Source of the DNA: Rhizobium sp. R711
Lineage (GTDB): Bacteria; Pseudomonadota; Alphaproteobacteria; Rhizobiales; Rhizobiaceae
Reading direction: 5' to 3'
Assembly (NCBI RefSeq): GCF_002211365.1
Contig: NZ_LOKZ01000021.1
Location: 1 to 34,472 of the forward strand
Length of the DNA stretch: 34,472 bases
In this document: positions 32,174-34,472 of the stretch, piece by piece
How the letters are laid out: every line of letters begins with the position of its first letter
Position numbering within the stretch: position 1 is the stretch's first letter
Notes under the pieces: generated by a model
What the model saw: only the letters and a program-made list of their open reading frames with translations
What the model was told of the DNA's origin: nothing
Database searches by the model: none
Translations under genes and position numbers: made by a program

Positions 32174-33466
32174 ATGGGGAACATAGACGTGATCTCGAAG
32201 GGTGCGGAAGAAGCAGCGTCGGCAACGATGTCTCCTTGTGTACAGATCTCTCGTCCAACTGCTTTCAAACAGCAGACGGCAGACTTCAACTCCGAGCTTC
32301 ACGCTCGACCGTCGATCTATTTCAACGGTCCCGCAATTGTTGAGCACGTTGCTTTCATGCCCATAGACGGTGTGATCAAGGAGTTCCACGACAGTCTCGA
32401 AGCTGATGGCACGATTTCGGTTAGAGTCGAAAGGCACACTGAATTCGTGACGGTTACGCGCGTCCGGAAACTTGACAGCGAGCCAGGGGGCTGGCCGGGA
32501 TCTGACCTCCTTGAAAGTGACTTTGCCGAGCTCGCAGGATTGATCTCACCGCTGCTCGTTTGTCACGTCAGCATCCTTGTCCTCGGGAACCCTCCTGACA
32601 AGCTGGGACCGGTGCTGGAAACCTTCGGCTTCGGTGATACCGCCGCCTCATTGATCGGTGGGGGCGCGGCGCAGGTTTGCTCCGATTTTCGTGTTCGAGG
32701 GGACAATTCAAGTAGAATTATCCTGTTCAACAAGGACCTGAACGCACACCGCCTGGGGCGCATGGTACGCCGCATCTTCGAGATCGAAACCTACAGATCC
32801 ATGGCGCTTCTCGGATTGCCGGAAGCGCGTCGTCTCGCCCCGCTTCTCGGCGGATATGACACGGAGCTGGTTCAACTGACCAATCGCAATCTTCGTACGC
32901 CCGCGCATCAGCACAAGCAATTGCTCGAGGAGATTACCGCTCTCTCATCCCATGTCATCTCGGCCACCGCCGAGACCAGAAACAGGTTCGGCGCAACCGC
33001 AGCCTACGCCAAGATCGTTGAGGAGAGGATCGCGCTTTTACGGGAAACGCACGTCGTCGGCTTTCAACGCTTCGGTACCTTCGTGGAGCGACGGTTCAAG
33101 CCAGCGGTGCGTACCTGTGAAGCGACCGCCTTGAGGCTTGAGCAACTATCGAGGGCCGCGATGCACTTACTCGACTTGTTGCAAACCCGAATTCAGGTCG
33201 AGATCGAATTCCAGAACGCGACACAGATCCAGGCCATGGCTGATCGCGCCGCGACGCAGGTCAAGATCCAGCGCGCGGTCGAAGGCTTTTCGATCATTGC
33301 AATAAGCTACTATTTGTTGAGCTTGCTGAAGTTCGTGTATGAAACGGCAGACCACGCTGGGTTCCATTTCGATCCAATGATCATGCTCGTCGCTGTTCCG
33401 GTCGTTGTGGGATCTGTTGTGATCACCATTCTGCGCGTCAAGCATGCGCTGAAAGCAGAGAGCTAG
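32174..33466 (+). CDS. DUF3422 family membrane protein
   Basis: This protein of about 430 residues matches the uncharacterised DUF3422 family by its N-terminal NSELHARP motif (residues 39-46). Most of it is soluble and helical, and two membrane segments near the C-terminus (about 372-390 and 402-422) anchor it, with a short basic tail. The start is uncertain: GTG 32156 and ATG 32174 both lack a good Shine-Dalgarno. It lies about 100 bases after otnC, so it might belong to that transcript or stand alone. Its function is unknown, and I see no link to sugar catabolism beyond position. The 100-base gap before it holds only a weak 6-bp hairpin. Confidence 0.75.
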   Translation: MGNIDVISKGAEEAASATMSPCVQISRPTAFKQQTADFNSELHARPSIYFNGPAIVEHVAFMPIDGVIKEFHDSLEADGTISVRVERHTEFVTVTRVRKLDSEPGGWPGSDLLESDFAELAGLISPLLVCHVSILVLGNPPDKLGPVLETFGFGDTAASLIGGGAAQVCSDFRVRGDNSSRIILFNKDLNAHRLGRMVRRIFEIETYRSMALLGLPEARRLAPLLGGYDTELVQLTNRNLRTPAHQHKQLLEEITALSSHVISATAETRNRFGATAAYAKIVEERIALLRETHVVGFQRFGTFVERRFKPAVRTCEATALRLEQLSRAAMHLLDLLQTRIQVEIEFQNATQIQAMADRAATQVKIQRAVEGFSIIAISYYLLSLLKFVYETADHAGFHFDPMIMLVAVPVVVGSVVITILRVKHALKAES

Positions 33467-33684
33467 CGGCGGCGCAACCTCGCCTCAACAAGCTCGATCA
33501 ATCAAGCAGCTCTCATGAGTATCTCCACGAGGCGGTTCAGCGGAGGCGGTCATCTCTTCTTCAGTAATGGCTCGCTCGGGGACTGCGTTTTGAATCTAAG
33601 ATTTGGCAGGCATTCTCGCCACCACGACGTCTGCGACAATCAACAATGCCAGAGACGACGCACTTGCGCCCTTCAATTTCGGTT

Positions 33685-33710
33685 AAGGTATTAGGTATAA
33701 GGTTATACCT
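33685..33710 (+). promoter_or_regulatory. Operator before the chemoreceptor: tandem heptamers and inverted repeat
   Basis: AAGGTAT (33685-33691) and TAGGTAT (33692-33698) are adjacent heptamers and lead into an inverted pair, AGGTAT at 33693-33698 and ATACCT at 33705-33710. The layout is the same as at 2971-2996. It lies about 40 bases before the chemoreceptor start codon. In the rest of the 285-base gap from 33467 I see no gene and no other clear signal. Confidence 0.65.
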
Positions 33711-33751
33711 CATGCGCAGTTCAAAAGGTTTGCTCAGCCGGAGGGGAAATA

Positions 33752-34346
33752 ATGTGGAGGATTCGGAAATTTGGCGTGGCGATACGTTTGTCTATCGCAT
33801 TCGGGTTGCTGTTGTGCGCAATGGGAGTTCTGTCTCTTTCGTCAATCAGCCAGGTCGACGAGATCAACGGTAAGCTCAGCCTCATAAATGGCAGTAATAG
33901 CCAAAAATTTCGGAATGGCATCGATATGCTGGGCTCGGTCCGCGATCGAGCAGTAGCGTTGCGCGACATCGTTTTGACTGACTCGAATACAGATCAAGCA
34001 ACGACAATCGTGATGATGAGAAAGCTGCAGGCATCCTACGCTTCCAACTTCGCGGAGTTACAAAAGGCCGTTAATTCCGACATCGCCAGCACCCCCGCAG
34101 AGCGTCGCCTCGCTGAAGGTCTGACGGCTTTTCAGAATGACGCCGAGCCTTTGATTGCCGACATCATCAAGTTGACGCTCGACGGAAAAAGAGACGAGGC
34201 AAAGCCGCTGCTCTTAAATGAACTGAGACCCAAGTTGACGGCATGGATTGGTGCTCTGAACAAGTTGATTGATTACGAGCAAGCTCTAAACCAAGGCGTT
34301 GGTGGCAAAGTTAAAGCAGCTTCTGATGAATTTAAATTTCTGACGC
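33752..34346 (+). pseudogene. Methyl-accepting chemotaxis protein, N-terminal fragment cut by an insertion sequence
   Basis: The surviving 5' part encodes the start of a transmembrane chemoreceptor: one membrane helix (about residues 8-30, VAIRLSIAFGLLLCAMGVLSLS) and a periplasmic helical-bundle sensor domain (to about residue 198) with the QxxxxLxxxVRDRAVALRDI-like pattern of four-helix-bundle receptors. The second membrane helix, HAMP and signalling domains are missing. The frame runs to a stop at 34363, but after LTL it enters insertion-sequence DNA at a TA dinucleotide (34347-34348). GGAGGGG precedes the start. The shared operator upstream ties the receptor to the region A sugar pathway. 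Confidence 0.8.
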
Positions 34347-34472
34347 TAGAGCACGTCCATTGAACGCGGAATCGGAATTTTGCTGACATGCTTTGTTTGC
34401 CGTGATTCCCTGCCTTCGAATCAGGAGGTATGAATGTCACGAGCGTTCAGTGATGATCTTCGCATTCGAGTT
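34347..34472 (+). mobile_element. Left end of an IS630-family-like insertion sequence
   Basis: The chemoreceptor frame is broken at TA (34347-34348), the target dinucleotide of IS630 elements. About 85 bases of non-coding DNA follow, beginning GAGCACGTCC, then a gene start resembling IS630 transposases. The other end is outside the window, so the terminal repeats and target duplication cannot be checked. Confidence 0.65.
34434..34472 (+). CDS. IS630-family-like transposase, N-terminal fragment (partial)
   Basis: The 13 visible residues, MSRAFSDDLRIRV, match the usual opening of IS630-family transposases (MSRA-S-DLR-RV), a DDE enzyme that cuts and pastes at TA sites. AGGAGG lies five bases upstream of the ATG at 34434. 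The gene runs off the right edge of the window, so neither the helix-turn-helix nor the DDE residues are visible. Confidence 0.6.
   Translation, partial: MSRAFSDDLRIRV

Noticed and set aside
1..34472. CRISPR arrays, tRNA or rRNA genes, replication origin
   Set aside because: I saw no regularly spaced repeats with spacers, no cloverleaf-like tRNA sequence and no repABC-type gene or iteron cluster; the heptamer arrays are too short to be a CRISPR.

Overview
The window looks like a catabolic island from a Rhizobiales alphaproteobacterium (Rhizobium, Sinorhizobium or Agrobacterium type), probably on a replicon rich in insertion sequences. The grounds are the GC-rich coding, the ribose-type ABC transporters, the EryH/EryI-type isomerase pair that I know mainly from rhizobia and Brucella, and a fragment of an insertion sequence at each edge: an IS21-type istB tail at the left and an IS630-type transposase start at the right. 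The species cannot be fixed from the sequence alone.

Region A (about 0.4-20.8 kb) appears to be one sugar or sugar-acid regulon. On the minus strand there are four transcription units. Unit 1 is an aldo/keto reductase (AKR), a small unknown protein and an MBL-fold lactonase-like hydrolase (2801 down to 420). Unit 2 is ABC ATPase, permease, binding protein, AKR, RuBisCO-like protein (RLP) and a further AKR (11141 down to 4137). Unit 3 is a DUF1537 kinase and a DUF849/BKACE enzyme (13462 down to 11212). Unit 4 is transketolase, fructose bisphosphatase, a frameshifted class II aldolase, an EryH-type triosephosphate-isomerase homologue and an EryI-type RpiB homologue (about 20792 down to 15428). 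On the plus strand are an SDR dehydrogenase and a FadR-type GntR regulator (13615-15211). A Sua5 gene (3059-4015) sits among them without an obvious link.

The parts of region A fit a route: uptake, aldose C1 oxidation by an AKR, lactone opening, oxidation of the acid by the SDR, phosphorylation by the DUF1537 kinase, decarboxylation by the RLP to L-erythrulose 1-phosphate, then EryH and EryI to D-erythrose 4-phosphate, which transketolase, aldolase and bisphosphatase carry into central metabolism. This resembles the OiaK/OiaX branch of D-apiose catabolism. I do not recognise the known upstream apiose enzymes here, so it may be a variant route or a route for another branched sugar.

Region B (21.1-32.1 kb) is a long plus-strand operon: a second ribose-type ABC transporter, an extended SDR, a second GntR regulator, an isopropylmalate/tartrate-dehydrogenase-type enzyme, an LsrG-like ABM protein, a HAD type II protein, an aldehyde dehydrogenase, and an OtnK/OtnC pair that would convert a 3-oxo-tetronate to dihydroxyacetone phosphate and CO2. 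A DUF3422 membrane protein and a chemoreceptor gene cut by the IS630-type element follow.

The most striking non-coding signal is a shared operator built from AGGTAT/ATACCT hexamers. It occurs as an inverted pair with a 6-bp gap (about 2979, 11141, 14462 and 33693) and as tandem heptamers (13567 and 20915). It precedes all the region A units, the first GntR gene and the chemoreceptor, which ties transport, catabolism, regulation and chemotaxis into one apparent regulon. A different palindrome (21060-21073) precedes region B.
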